The notes beneath the pieces were generated by a model that was not told the origin of the DNA, ran no database searches, and saw only the letters and a program-made list of their open reading frames with translations. The translations under genes and the position numbers were made by a program. Positions 47,912-61,675 of a DNA stretch of 64,000 nucleotides are shown piece after piece (the stretch's first letter is position 1; each line of letters opens with the position of its first letter). The stretch comes from Chionis minor (taxonomy: Eukaryota; Chordata; Aves; Charadriiformes; Chionididae), in assembly GCA_013398295.1 (NCBI GenBank), contig VZSF01006560.1:310001-374000 (forward strand), written 5' to 3'.

Positions 47912-50901
47912 TTCCTTTACAAAACAAATTCTTGAGGGAAACAGTTTTCAATCAGTTGTCCTTGATTCCTAAAGGTGAAATTGGATTACTTCTAAAGGGT
48001 CCATAAACAGATTCAAGCAAAGTGTGCTTCTTGCCAGTAGGCTTAAATCAGGTTCATGTCTCCGTTAAGAAATTATCTTCTGCCTAAAAAGAAAATGGCT
48101 GAAAACCCACTGTTGTAAAAAATTCCAACCACGATAAGCTCTAATCTTCAGTTAATTCCAAAGGACTCTCATTATACTGAACTCTCTGGCAAGTGGCATT
48201 TATTTCTGTTCCCTTTTAACCAGGGCTCTGTGCATTAATACAGACTTATTAATACTATGACCTCTGGACGTTATCTTAAGTAAGAACATTAAAAGTTGTT
48301 CTTTTGGTTGGCTGACCATTTTTCCTCTTGCATTTTAATACAGTTTCTTGTGTTTTGCTTGAAATGGAATTTGGAGGCTACATCGCCAGTTGTGGCTGCA
48401 CAAACAGCACTGAGGCCAAATATGATGCGCTCTAGCTAAACACGAATCAATTCGGTATATCTTTTAGCTGTAATCTAAATTAATTCCTTGAAAATCAATT
48501 TATGGCTGTTTTATTGTGCTTTTATGTAAACAAATACCAAGGAGCTACAAATATGCATCCTGCTAGCCATGGAAAACTCATACTTCTTGGAAGTAACGTT
48601 GCTATTCCTCACTTCCTTCCCAGCGCAGGTAGAAATGGATTTGAAAAAAAATAATAATCTTTTTTTCCACTTTGCAATTACTGTTTTCCCCTTCTCAGTT
48701 AGAATTTGGCTACACAAACTTGTGCATAGTCACAGGTGGAAAAAAAATGTCCACCTGGGCAGCACGGAAAGAGTACGGGAGTGAGGAATTGTGAGCGTAA
48801 AGAGGAAAGAATCACTCAGAGTAATTTCTACATTGCTTCTATCCCACCCGTGGCTTACCTGCCTTAGAGGACATCTCCTAGCCAGCTGGGCATTCCTCCT
48901 CTCCCCCTCAGCTGCCCATGCCTGAGGGGCAAACAGGTCAGAACAAGTAGCTGGGGTAGGCATTTGCAATAACAACGTACGCTTATTGCTTGCCGTGCTT
49001 TGATTTCTCATCAGGGCTTTGAGAAGACCATACTGCTTCTAGCACTGTTCTGCTCTCTTGAAAAATACCAGTTAAAAATCAGCATTTTAAAATGGTACTG
49101 AGGTTTCTGTTTGAAGTTCCAGTGATGCTCGTGCTGCCGTCTGCTGAATGCACGTGCGTAGGTCTGCACTGCTCCCCTGCCACCAGCCAGCCCGGTCGGT
49201 GGCCAGGGACAAACCCCTGCGGTGACAAGCTGGCACCTGCCGCGGCTGCACCAGCTCTCTCGACACCAACCCAGGGGCTCTGAATGGGAACTCAATGCAA
49301 AACAGGTACGGTGAGGAATTAAAACATCATTTCCATCCTGCACTCGCTCCCTATGTAGGCGTTAACCCCACTCACTGCTTTTATACAGCTTAGGCTAATC
49401 CACTCTGTAAATACCAATTCAGCAATTATAATTATGTGAACTGCATAAGGGATTCTTAGCACAGAATAGAAAAGTTCACACAGGAGGTTACTGCAGAAAA
49501 GAAAAAAAATTCAACAACAGCTATTTGGGATTCATCTCCTTGTATAAACATGCCTCAAGGCTGAGAAAGAAAAATATTTTTTTGAATACTGCAGAAGCTT
49601 TAGCTGTTTCCTTAACAATGCCAATTCTAGAACATACAATGCACAGATTTCAGTTATGTGCTCCCTTTCAGTATATGCTAAAGCCACCCCCCACCTCTCC
49701 CAGTATTTCTGTATGTTGCTAAGATGTCCTAAAAAATATATTAACTTCAGTTAACATATAAAGGTTGCCAGGTCCCTGGACTCATCTTTCTGTTATCTAG
49801 TCCTTCTCTTAAGCTGCCAGCTCCTAGAAGGAGGCGATATGTGACTTTTCAGCTTTCATAGAAAGAAGGGAATAGTTACTAGCCTTAGTTGGGGGTGTGT
49901 GTGAAAAAAAGAGAATAATCCTAAATTCAAAAAAAGATCTCTATTTAGAAAAAGTTTCATGATTCATGTTGCATTTTATGCCTCTTTTGACTCCTGATTC
50001 ATTGTTTTTGAGCAATAAAGCCTGAGAATATTGCCTGTATACAGTATCTTCTCCCTTTTAAAAGCTGTGAAGAACCTGCAATTCAGACTATAAACTCCCC
50101 TGGGAGAAACCACCATCTTCCAAGGATGAACCGCGTGCTATGTACAGCTGGTATTCAGTAAAAACTGTTAATCACTCATTTCTGCCTTCAGAATTGTATT
50201 CTACTGCTGTAAGAAAAGAGAACCTCTTCCCAGTGTTTGTATTTTAGCATGAAGAACAGGCACTCTTCACTGCTCTGCATAATTTAAAAATTAAAGTACA
50301 ATGTTTTATTTACACCAACATGGTGAAATAACATTCAGCAGAAGAATTCTCTGTGGCTCCTTTTCTAATGGCTCTATTTCTTGGCCTGTCCATCCCCATT
50401 ATATGGAGTCCACGACAGAGCATACATAAATGGTTTATGGTCAATAAAACCTGCATTCACATATGAAGTCTGTGTGACATGGACAAATCTGGACAGATGC
50501 TGGATAATCTATTTGGCCCTTTCCATTTTGATGCCTGTTATTCTGTCTGCCTGGCATATAAAACTGGCTATCAGGCACTGTTTTCTGTTGAAACTCAAGG
50601 ACAGAGATTTTTCCACGTCTAATGTCTTTAATTCTAAAAAGCTCCTAAATATTACAAAAACAAGCAACTGGCCATAAGCATGAATGAAACTTCTAAACAG
50701 TCACCTCTGAACAAAACACATTACAAAAAAATTCAAGATGAAGAGGTAAACTTTCCTACCATATAAAGGCCCGTGTAGAAATGAGATAACCGTGCTGCCA
50801 TTGCCTGGCTGCAGCAGACTCACAGGAGACAATGACAAAGTCTCTGGAGGTGATAGGTTGTTAGAAGCTATTCATTAAGACCTTTTCATGCATGTTTAGA
50901 T
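47912..50901. other. Intergenic or distal SLC26A2 3' UTR, no exon recognised
   Basis: AT-rich sequence without recognisable coding content. Vertebrate SLC26A2 mRNAs can have long 3' UTRs, so part of this may be transcribed from the minus strand. A second AATAAA-type signal for that strand is at 50305-50310. Confidence 0.45.
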
Positions 50902-50907
50902 TTTATT
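50902..50907 (-). terminator. Candidate SLC26A2 polyadenylation signal (AATAAA)
   Basis: TTTATT on the plus strand reads AATAAA on the minus strand, about 546 bases past the SLC26A2 stop codon. It is the nearest canonical signal I found downstream. Alternative signals exist further away (for example 50305-50310). Confidence 0.3.
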
Positions 50908-51452
50908 TATCTATCTGTCTCGAATTCAGGGAGGTTACAAAATCACTCACCAACCAATCACTCCATGGTAAGGACCAGAGTAAACAGCCTCTGTTGGTCA
51001 TTCATTAGAAAATAAAACCACACTAGAACGAGGGACAAGAAATGAGTTGCCTCTCATTATTCAGTTGGACAGGATGCCTGGACTACTTCAAAATCCCATC
51101 CCATCCATAAAAACAGGGTTGCAATAAAGACTTCAATGCTAATGATCAAAACTCAGAGGGGAATTGAGGCAAGGAAAGTTTGAGAGAGATGAGAAATGAG
51201 ATGAACAACCATATAAAAACTCTTAGATTCACAGTTAATCGTAATCAAGTTAAGAATTGCCTTCATTCAGTACCACTTATTGAATTGCTATACCCAGCAG
51301 GCAGATTTAAAGCATCAAAACAGACTGCATAGTAACCAGCGTCTTAAAAACAACTCTGCCTCTTTTTATCTGAGTGCGTATATATTGCATAGACATACAG
51401 ACCCATAGCCGTTTTTTCCCAGGCTTTGTTCCAGCTTGCTCCCTGTCCACAA

Positions 51453-52958
51453 CTAGTTCTTAGAAGCACTGGTCCCGCCGTGCCCCTGTGCGCCCAACGC
51501 GAAGTCCACAGCCTGGTGCACGCTGTGGAAGAGAAGGTGGTCCTCCCCCTCTTTGAAGAATTCTCCTCGGATCAGGGAGCTCCTCACCGAAGGATTGCAC
51601 TGGGCCAGCAGCACCTGGACATCTATCTCCCTGTAGTCCTTGCAGACCTCTTGAAGCGTGCGTATTCCTGCCGTGTCCAGAAACTGTACTGCACAACAGT
51701 CAATGACTATCGTGTGAAACCCCAGAGGTTCAGAGACAAAATCCATGGAGATGCTGGTCTGGTTGCCACCAGAATCCACTTCTTTCTCCCTAAGCATTCT
51801 TTTTGCTGCCTTTTTCTTTGCTGTCTTCACCCAGACTGGGTTAACTCCAGTTTGCTTGTACAGGGTGGATTTAAAGCACTCTTTGTTGATGTAGTAGAGG
51901 GGTGCTTCGAAACGGAACACCACAATTCCTGGCTTGGTTTGCAAGTTCTTGTAAGCTGACAGAGATTCGTACGTCTCAGACTCCGCCACCCAACCAAGAA
52001 GTGGTGCCTCCGGTCTCTGAGTTCGGAAAATGACGCAGAGCATAGAGAAGCAAACACCAACCAAAAGACCAATCTCAGTACTGATGAGTGCCGAGGCTGC
52101 CATAGTAACTAGCCAGATCACTGTGTCCACTCTGCTCAAATGCCACATTTTTGGCAGGTCCTTGAACTTCCGCAGGGCTCCTCTGAGGTTTACAATGGTT
52201 ATGACAGCAAGGACACACTTCTGAAGGGAATAAAACAAAGGTGCAATCACAAGGAGGACTAACAGGATTACCAAACTAGTCACCATGCCAGACATTTGTG
52301 TCCTACAGCCTGTGGACTCTTTGACAAGAGTCTTGGCAAGAGCTGCGCTTGTTGTGAAGCAATGGAAGAAAGAAGGAATGATGTTGCAGAAGCCAATGGC
52401 ATACATTTCCTGGTTGGCCTTCACAGAGTAACCATGCTTCTTGGCAAACATCTCTGACAGGGAGACAGTGATGGCAAAGCCAATTATAGCTATGGGGATA
52501 GCATCCAAAGCCACGTTAGGAATCAGGTTCCAGTCTGGAGGGCTGGGGGGCAGAAACCCAGTTGGGATGTGCCCAGCAATGCTTGAGCCATAAGTCTCTC
52601 TCAGCTTCCCAAAGTGAGATGCCAGAGTAGCTGCCACAATCACAACTAGTTCAACTGGTATTGGAGCCTTGAGCCTGGATTTAAAACGTTCATTAAGCTC
52701 TTTGGTTGGGATAAGTACAAGAAAGCACAAGAAGCTGGTGATGAGATCACAGATGTTGGTCTTGTGTATGTTTCTGAAGATATTTATCCACGTGGCTATG
52801 AGGGAGCCGATGCCACTGCTCCGGGGAATGTCTATGCCCAGGAGATACTTGGCTTGTGAGGTTAGGATGGTAAAAGAGGCACCCGTGACAAATCCACTCA
52901 GCAATGAATCGGAGAGGTACACCGAGACAAAGCCCACTTGAAAGAAACCCATGGCCAC
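51453..52958 (-). other. SLC26A2 coding exon 3 (terminal)
   Basis: The exon begins with GTG (Val208, VAMGFFQ) directly after the acceptor TTCTTTCTAG and ends at a TAG at 51453-51455. It carries residues 208-708, including most membrane spans and the STAS domain. The 3' UTR continues to lower coordinates. Confidence 0.97.
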
Positions 52959-55824
52959 CTAGAAAGAATCAACCACACACAACAGATTAGAACACAAACC
53001 TTGCAGATGTCATCACTGAGGGACTCTGGAGGAAGGTGGGATTAAAAAAAAACACTGCGCATGGCCCTAGAGGACAAAGGGAAAAAAACCAGACTCCAGC
53101 ATTCATCTGCTCCTGGTACACCGCACTTAAAGGAAATACATTTCTAACACAGAAGAGGGGTTTTTTTGGGGCCTTCATACTTTGAACCTGCATTTGTTGT
53201 TTGCTCACTGGTTCAGTTGTAACTCCTAGTTACCCTAGTGGGCAAAGAAACCTGGGAAAAAAGCATTTCAAATGTCAACTACTTTTGCCATTTCTCTCTC
53301 AAGTTCCTATAATCTCTGTGAACTTTGCAGGGAACCAAAACCTTTTTTGTTGTCTCTGTCGTTTTACACTTGAGCTCACAACCTGCAATAAAAATATAGC
53401 TTATGGCATAACAGCTGTCCTTTGCACTGTACAAAGTTTGGTGCATTGGATTCAGAAAGTATATGAGCTGCAAACTCTTGTAGATTATATAAATAGAGAT
53501 AAATTTTCAAAGCACCTTGTCATTCATTTTTATTAACACTAGTTGAATGGACAAATCCTTGGTGCTCTCTCATGGGAATGACTGTTTTATGGATACCTAC
53601 CCTACACATGCATCTTCACACCTGGTAAATGTCCCTTTCTCTCCATCAACCTTCAGACCAAATGGAGCATGGACATTCTAAGAGCATTTTTCTAGAAATG
53701 TTTTAATTCCCTGAGCTGGACATCAGGGACGTCTACACTGTTACCTGAAGACTACAGGCCAGAACTTACAGGTTTTAAACTTTAAGTAGTGTCAGTTTGA
53801 TATACCCTATTAGGTAGTTAAGGCAAAATAAAGAAGGCTAGGACCATGGCTGGAAACTCTGCAAGAAACGCAAAGCACTACTGAATAGAAGGCAGGCTTG
53901 GGACCTGGACTGACTGGGCATCAGCTCAGAGCCAAGCTCTTAAAGATGCTCCCTCATGACCTTGGTAATTAAGTTAATTCAAGGTTTTTCTAGCTGTAAA
54001 ACATTAGCAATAACAATCTTACCTAGTTATGGTGTAGAGAACTGGTGTGAGCAGGCTTGCTTTTTGCAACTTGATTGTACAGTTTCTGATACAACGAATA
54101 CGTGATTTTGGTTAGAGCTTCCAATTAAAAAAAAATATTTGAGGGTGTGAAGACCTACTGGTTGGCAGGCAGAGAGACAGAAAATAGAATACGCCTGACA
54201 TTCAGAGGCACTTAAAATAATGTGACTTCTTCACATAAAGAAACTTAATGTTCTTTGCAAGTACAATTACAATGAAGTGCAATTCACAACTCCAAAACTG
54301 CATCCATCCTACAGTGACGAAACACAAAATGCCGTGTACCTCAGGAGTCCCAGAATACTTCTGAAATTGCTCAACACTAACTTGCAGTACAGGAAAAACT
54401 CCCAGGTTGTCTCTAAAACCAGTGCTTTAGGTTATCACAGGTATGTCTCCTTTTTCTGCTCCTCTACAGTTTGATTAGCTATCACCCTGGAGGTCACTGT
54501 GAATTCACAAACTGAAATACCACAGCACTGCAGTACAGTTAAAACCAAATCCATTCGGGTTAATGCATGACTCTCTAACAACAAAGACATCTGCTTTAAT
54601 TTCAGCACGCAGTGAATTCTAGGAAATACGTAGAGACAGTGTGGTAAAATATTGTTACGTAACAGCTTTAATATGGTAATAATTTAAAAGTTTTACTTCG
54701 AATATATTTTATCTTCTCAGTAGAGTCTTTTTCATACAACAGCATTGTTTTGGCTTTGAACAGGCAAACAGCAAAGTTTTACAAGCACAGTGACAAATAA
54801 AAAGAAACTGGAGATGCTTTCACTCTCCAGATTATTATTTAATAAAAGAAAAGGCAAATGACTGAAGTCTGGAATTAAAAGCTGACACACCACATTTTGG
54901 CACAATGAAATGGAAGCCTAAGCTATAGGCCAGCCAAAAAAACAACCAACCCTTCAGGCCACAGCGAGGAAAAGTGGTGAGCAGACCATGTTCCCAACAG
55001 AGTAGCAATGCAAGCACAAAATGGAGAGGACACAGAGGAGTTTCTTGCGCCACAGTAACCGGAGACCTCCAGTCCTCCGAGTGTCCCCTCCCCTGGGCTG
55101 CAGATTAAGGACACGTGCAAGCCCAGCAGGCTGTTCAAGTGGACAATGACCTAAAGAATTAAAACTATTTCCACAGAACACCTGTTTGTCCACCTCCTCT
55201 TACCTGATAAACTCCAGCTATGAAGGTCATGGTGGCTCCCACTGTAATTGCATAGCAGCTTTTATCACAGAGCAGCTTCTGCGACGTCTCATTTGCAGGC
55301 AAAATGGTGGTGTTTACAGCTGCTGTATCTGTGAGCGCAGCTGGCTCTAAGTTATAGCCAGCTCTCTGGATCTCACGATCCACCACTTGACCCACCATCA
55401 GGCAAATCACACCGAAGATGCCAACTGAAATGTGGCGAGAGGTTCCAAATATGAAATAAATAATGCTAGCAAAAAATGATGTATAAAGGCCATAAATAGG
55501 CTCTTGTCCAGCCAAGAGTGAATAGGCAATTGACTGTGGGACTAGTAAAACCCCCACAATCACACCAGACATTATGTCTCCCAGTAGGTACTCTCTTAGT
55601 TTGTATTTAGGAAGCCACTGCAAAACAGGAAAGAAACTGAAAACATAGTCTTTAACTTTGGCTGGAGTGCAGCTGCAACTTTTCTTTGCCTGCTTAACCA
55701 CCAGAGCCTTTATGCTCCTCTTCGTCTCTTGGGGCTCCAAGAACATTCTGTGATGGAAACTGGGTTTAGCATCATCTCCTTCTGGCATTTCAGTTGCTGA
55801 ATGGACATTGCTGAATTCCGCCAT
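51453..55824 (-). CDS. SLC26A2 sulfate transporter (DTDST), two coding exons, 708 aa
   Basis: This sulfate/anion exchanger of the plasma membrane supplies sulfate for proteoglycan sulfation, notably in chondrocytes. Human loss-of-function variants cause recessive chondrodysplasias. The coding sequence joins 55824-55204 (207 codons) to 52958-51453 (501 codons plus TAG). The start ATG lies 21 bases after the acceptor TGTGTTTTTTAG, the donor is CAG|GTAAGAGG and the acceptor is TTCTTTCTAG|GTGGCC (phase 0). Similarity to mammalian SLC26A2 is very high in LPKY.LRE..LGD.MSG, the signature [16 protein letters not shown]...GTSRH (about 109-131), [36 protein letters not shown] and [15 protein letters not shown]-glycosylation sequons are NTT 171 and NET 178. 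The STAS domain spans about 527-697, with [14 protein letters not shown] at about 626-639. At 708 aa it is about 30 residues shorter than human (739), mainly through a short N-terminus and C-terminus. The frame is intact. Confidence 0.98.
52959..55203 (-). other. SLC26A2 intron 2
   Basis: A 2245-bp GT-AG phase-0 intron at the family-conserved position after Gln207. I recognised no repeat or exon inside it. Confidence 0.95.
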
Positions 55825-55845
55825 TGCTGCTATCTCGAGGACTCC
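55204..55845 (-). other. SLC26A2 coding exon 2 (first coding exon)
   Basis: The exon is bounded by a minus-strand acceptor AG at 55846-55847 and a donor GT at 55202-55203. It has 21 bases of 5' UTR and then codons 1-207, ending FIAGVYQ. The presence of an acceptor shows that a non-coding exon lies upstream, as in mammals. Confidence 0.95.
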
Positions 55846-58800
55846 CTAAAAAACACAAAGAAGGGCCACTTGCATTTAATCAATGTGCTACATGAGACTT
55901 TTTAATAGAGTGAATACAGTACTTATAAAAAGCAAGGGCTAAACATCTCGGTTCAGCACAGAGAAAGCAATTTCCAAATAAACTTGGAAAGAGCCTCCCC
56001 ATTATATCCCTCTTAAGCAAGGGATCACCTTCCCTAGGAGGGAGAGGGAAGCTGATATCCCATAGACTAAACCTGCCACTGGCAATGTTGTGAAATGGAA
56101 AAGAATGCAGCAGCACTGTCTCTCGGGGAGGCTTCCTTGATAAAAATCACTATCTGCAGCCTGTTCACCGTGCAAAGACAGACACAGGGCTCATTGTAGT
56201 CACTTCAATTCAGCTGCTGAAAATTAACTACAATTAGTATATTTCTAGCATTGCACAGCTTGGTCTAAATCTCATTTATGTATTGTTTTTTGAATGCAGC
56301 GATTATACCTGCCAAACACTGTAAAGATTTTTTACCTTAGAAGATGCAATCTCTACACAGTGGCTTTATTTCAGCCTATGACACACTGCAAAGATTGCTT
56401 CACACTTTTCAAAAGCTGGTTTTCAAGTAAATTACATCTGACCAAAACAATACACACAAATGGAAACCATTAATGAGCACAGTTGAAGGTAGGTGGAACA
56501 CTTCTGCTAGAATGTGTGTTCTAGTACCAGCTGCCTAGAAACAGCAAAACAAGGCGATCGCATCAAAGCACATTTAATAGTGGAAACATTTTGCCTGAAT
56601 GTGAAAGAGCAAAGTCCTGATGAGACAAGCCCTAATGAAACTTGATGATACCACCAGTGATTGTCGACATTCATACAGAACACCTGGTTTCCAAAAAACA
56701 TCCAGAATCCTCCAGAAAACCCTTTTAGCCACAATACCTGCTGCTACTAGTATACTGAAGTTGACAAATTTTAGCCAGAAGCCCATTTTCCTGGCGTAAC
56801 AGTGAGGTCAAGGCTCAAGATAGCAGCAGAACCCTGAAAAGTCTAACTCCCAGGCTTCCCTTTTGAACACTGCCTTGCAGTCCTGGAGGGCTAATAACAA
56901 CGAGCACCTTATGCACTAATTACATCTTCTCTGTGCAGTGCAAACATCAACCAAACTAATGTTCTATGCCATGTTTATGACTGAATTATTTACCAAATTG
57001 GTATTAGAGCAGCGCTGAGGATGCCACTGAAGAGTTCAACTCAAACTTTGTTCAATTCATCACCGTTTCGCAAGTAGCTGCAAAACATTCACTGCTACTA
57101 TCAGTTCAGGCTGAGTCTCTCTAAAACACGCGAGGGGAGAAGTGAGTTTAAGTGTGGTGCTTAAACCACCTGTTTCTCCTGCAGTCAGCCCGTTACAAGG
57201 CACTGACCCTCGAGCTGTGCAGAGAGGAAACGCCTTCTTTTAGACCTCAGTGTAGCTGGCTGGAGCATGATTTCCATTCTTCCATTCCAGGTTCAATGCT
57301 GTCAGACGGAGGTACCCAAAGGGCCGTGCATCAGCCCCATGTAACGGTTTACACACCGCCATGCCTCCAGCAGCCCGCGAGCTCAGAGATGAACTACCTT
57401 CAGTTCTTCTGGCTAGGAAGACAATACCAACCCGAGTATCTACAGCCTTAAAACAGCCTAAGCAAATGACCCTAGCCATGTCGAAGGAATCCACACAAGA
57501 ATGGAAGCAGCTACAATACTTAACATTTAGACTGGCTTCTCTTTCCAGATAAAAATATTCAGCTATTTCTAGAAGAGCCTTCCAATTAGAAAGCGATTCA
57601 ACCCAAGTCATCCAACTCTTCCACCTTACACAGTAGAGTACTTCTCCTGAGAGCTACCAGGCTACAGCGTGCAGAGGGCTATCTAAAGTCAACACACAGG
57701 GCAGACACCAATAGATAACCAACGGAAAATACCAGTGGCAGAGCTTTGCATTTTATCTTCTGCTCCATGCTGGGACTCCCAAAAGGTATTTTCATTCACT
57801 ACAGACCCAGAGACAGCGAGCATCTGTTTGGTGGGTGAGCTCCTGCATCCTTTCAGATGACTGAACACAGCTCACTCTTGGCTAGTAGCCCGCCACTGGA
57901 CTGCTACTCAAAAGGAGCTGTGTTTCAAGGAGAGACCTCCCTGGCTCCAAAACTGTCAACAGCACAACAGCACCTACAGGGATGGATTTTCTGCATAAGA
58001 CAGGGGCTGCGTGCCTTCCTGTTACGATATGATGACCTATACCACTGGTGCTCCATCACATGCCATGGCAGACTGAAGAGCGTTACCAGGTCTCATGCTC
58101 TGTATGAGACACTTTATGAACACCTACCTCTCGTTCTCCACACCTACCAGGTATTTCTAGCAACGCGTCAATGCTTTTCTCCAGCTCCCATCCTGTTCCA
58201 CACTCCCATACCTCCAACTCTATGCCTAATTCATCTGAACCACATATGGGTTCTGCAGGGTGGTCTGCAGACCAGGAAGATGAAAACAGCTCTAAGCACA
58301 ACTGGGGAGAACATGCCTCCTTGTGGCTGCTGTTCTGAGCACAGGCAGAGGAGCTGCTTAGGGAAAGTTACACTCCAAAAAAGGAAAAACTAAGTTTTAA
58401 TGCACTGCTGGGTTAGGTGAGACCTAAGCAAAAAACTGCATAGTTTGAACTCAAGGCTCATTTTTGGTACTTACGTCCTCCTTTTGGTCCTGGCCCTTAT
58501 AACTTGGAGAACTAAGAGTTCTGGATCCAAAGATTAGTCCAGCCAGAACTTTAATACACAAACATTTCTAGGGCCAAATTTTCAAATGTATTTATTTGTC
58601 TCTATATTCATTCTTGTCCTGCAAGTCATTCACCCAGTACAACAGAAGGTAAGAAAAGAAAGCTTCAGTTTCCCCTACTTGCCCTCTTGATTATTCCAAA
58701 CTTCTATCTTACAGCCTCCTGGCCATGCAGAATTACTATATACCTCATAATGATGAAGCTCCTTTGGCTAATGCCTTCCCGTTCAGTATCTTTAACATGT

Positions 58801-61675
58801 TTTAGAAGGCTTAGAGGGCCGTATGAATAATCAGGATCTTTACAATGAGGAAACGTGCACTGCAAGAAGTGATATACTCAAGATCACATAGTGATAATGC
58901 TTGGAGGAGAACCCATCCCTACTCTCCAGATATCTAATCTCACCCACCCAGACAGTATTACAAAGTCCACTCAGGGATTACTTACAGCACTTACCAAAAA
59001 AAAGCAAATACTGCACAGTGAGAATGAAGTGAATATAGCATACAAAAGCACATGTCCACCATACTCTGCATAAGCACATTCTGTAGCTGTGTTTGCTCAA
59101 GCAGTTTTATGTGTTTCACAAGCAGAGAGTTACAAATCAAAAAGCTTTTCACCCAAAGCTCAGCAAATCAATACTGTAAAAACTGGGGGGAAAATTCACC
59201 CCCAGGCTACTTTTTACATGTAGCAAATTACTTCAGTAAGTTTGTTTTCTGAGATTTTAGTAACGAAAATCCTTCTGATTCCGCTCTCCCTCATCCAGGA
59301 CTTGTAAGTAGACAGCTCACTCAAACCCGCGAGTTTTTCTTAATGTGCCAGGGAACCCCAACACAAAACCCCGACAGTTCAGTTCAGCTCTCTGCAGTAC
59401 TGTAAAACACCAGCATAGTAGATGATACCTGGCTTTTTCAGTCATGTCTAGACTGTAGAGAAATGTTCCAAGTAAAAATATTTTTGGCTACTAAACTCTA
59501 AGCACATACTGGATCTTTGTGCTGACCTGCGTGACAGCTTTCTCTACATGGCATAAAAAGGGCCTTTCATCACACAGTCACTGCCTCTCGTGATGTCAGG
59601 ACACTAGGAAATGACACAATTTCCAACACCCTTTTCACCCTTTTCTGCCTGAAAGTGTTGCTCTGTATTATTTGTGTAACCGTTTAGCCCAAGCTTGCCT
59701 AGTAAAACTAGATTTTGTTCCTAAAAAAAACCAAAGAAAAAAGAAAGCACCCTTTGGTTCAGTATACTGAAGGATATTCTGTACATTTAACTTAGAAAAG
59801 GAGCTACTGTGCTTTTTGCTTTGAAAGCAGCTATTTACTTACAGCTAATTCGTATGCCTAGAATTCACTTTTATCAGCTCCTTTTGGCCTGAGCAAGATC
59901 TGCAGGGGTGTCTGATTGCCACAAAGCTTTACTTAAGATACAAAGAAAAAGACTACAACACAGGACTGAGGACATTTCCAGTATCTCTCTGTTATCAAGT
60001 GACTGCCATAAAATAAAGATATGGGGACGTACTGCATTACTTAGGAACTGATGACTTTATAGACTCTCTGGATCTCATCTGGGCCTTTCTTCCTGATCCC
60101 ATGACATGGCAGAGGTGAGCTAGCACCTGCCTAGCATCTCTCTTTGGGAAAATACTACCTGCTTCACAGGGCCTTGCTGGCTTGGACTTCATTTCTCTGT
60201 CACAGATCACAGTCACCTTGACAGTGAGAGAATAATGGATCGTGAAGCTCACTCACCTTACAAGCTTAAACTTAAGATGTATTTAAGAGTAGAAACCAAA
60301 TCAAAAATGTTCTATGACACCGATCCTAGCTTTCCAGATTATTTTTCTGAATTTCATGTGCAGGAGTCGCCACTGCATGCAATCACTACACACCCTCATG
60401 TACCCACTTGGTAGGCATGAGAAGCTGCATGCACTTAAAAACTAATGCATAAACGCATAATCTAAAGAGACATGAACAATTTTTGAAGACAGGTAAAGAA
60501 GAAGCAGGTGAATCAGAAATCCAAGCTCCACATGAACCGAACTGGAGTTAGGCTGCTACCTCTGGGTCCCCAGAAAACTCTCACCCTAAGAGTATAAAAG
60601 GAGAGCATATCTAAAAAGAGAGCATATCACAACATTTTGTTAACTAAATATTTGTCCTTACTCTTGTTGGACAACAGCTTTTTCCAAAAAACTCTCAACT
60701 GTTGCGGAGCAACAAGGAAAGTCAGTATTGCCATGATAACACCGAGATGGGCACTGGAATAGCACGTACCTCGGAAGAAAGTTCGTATTTTTGACAAAGT
60801 TCTTAACATCCTCTGATAAAACATTTAAGCTACAAACATTTATTTCCACAAAAGACCTGAAACCATATGAATACTGAAATCTTAATAAGAACCATAAAAT
60901 GACATACCACATTTAAGCAACGCGTTTGGGAGCAGAGGTACCTTACTCTCAGCACAACAATCACCAGCCATTAACTCAAGCAGGAAAACCTGCAAAGCAA
61001 GACAATAAAACCTGGCCTGCGTGCAATATTTGACCTCCTCCTCCTCCTCCAAACATTAGTTCTCTTGCAGGGCAGCAGCACCGAAGCCACCCACCAGCCT
61101 TGCACGGTCCCCGGCCTCTTTGGGGAAGGTCCCATGGAAGTCCGCAGCCCCGCTCGCCGCCAGCCCTTCCAGGAAAAGCCGCCTCACCTCCAAGAAAGCA
61201 GCTGTAACAGGGAGTGTGACGGTTACACTGCCCTGCCCTGCCCGGAGCCGATCCCTTTTGAAGGCAGCCGGCTGCAGCCCCGCGCCGTGCTCCAGCAGCT
61301 TCCACCCCAACTGGATTTGTTACGGAGAGTTTGCTCAGTAGGATTTTCAGCGACTCACTTGTACGTTCGGACCCTCCTCCCAGCCTTACCGTTAGCCGGC
61401 AGAGGGAGAACACTGGAGAGCTGTGTCGGGCTGCCCCAGTGGCATTTCCTTGGGCAGTGGCTGCCAGCTCCCTCCCTGCCCACGGCTGCCCGCCCTCCTG
61501 CCCAGGGCAGCGGGTTGTGGGAGAGACCCCTCCAGCTCTGAACGCAGAGCCGCGCAATGGGCTGGCACGGCGTGAGGCTGCGCTTAAAAAAAAAAAAAAA
61601 ACAAAAACAAAAAAACAATTATTATTCTTTTAAAATTTAAAATCTGCAAGAAAACCAGGTGGTTTTTATACTCAC
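55846..61675 (-). other. Probable SLC26A2 intron 1, no other gene recognised
   Basis: This stretch lies between the acceptor of coding exon 2 and the CpG island that probably contains exon 1. The open frames in it, the longest being 178 aa on the plus strand at 57857-58393, have no recognisable domain. It includes a short imperfect tandem (GAGAGCATATC twice) near 60600-60630 and a poly(A) run near 61587-61616. The right boundary depends on which first exon is used. Confidence 0.5.

Noticed and set aside
52956..52958. GTG as a start codon of the large SLC26A2 exon
   Set aside because: It is Val208 directly after the acceptor AG. The true start is in the preceding exon at 55824.
57857..58393. 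178-codon plus-strand frame inside SLC26A2 intron 1
   Set aside because: No domain or promoter. It lies antisense in an intron and is probably chance.
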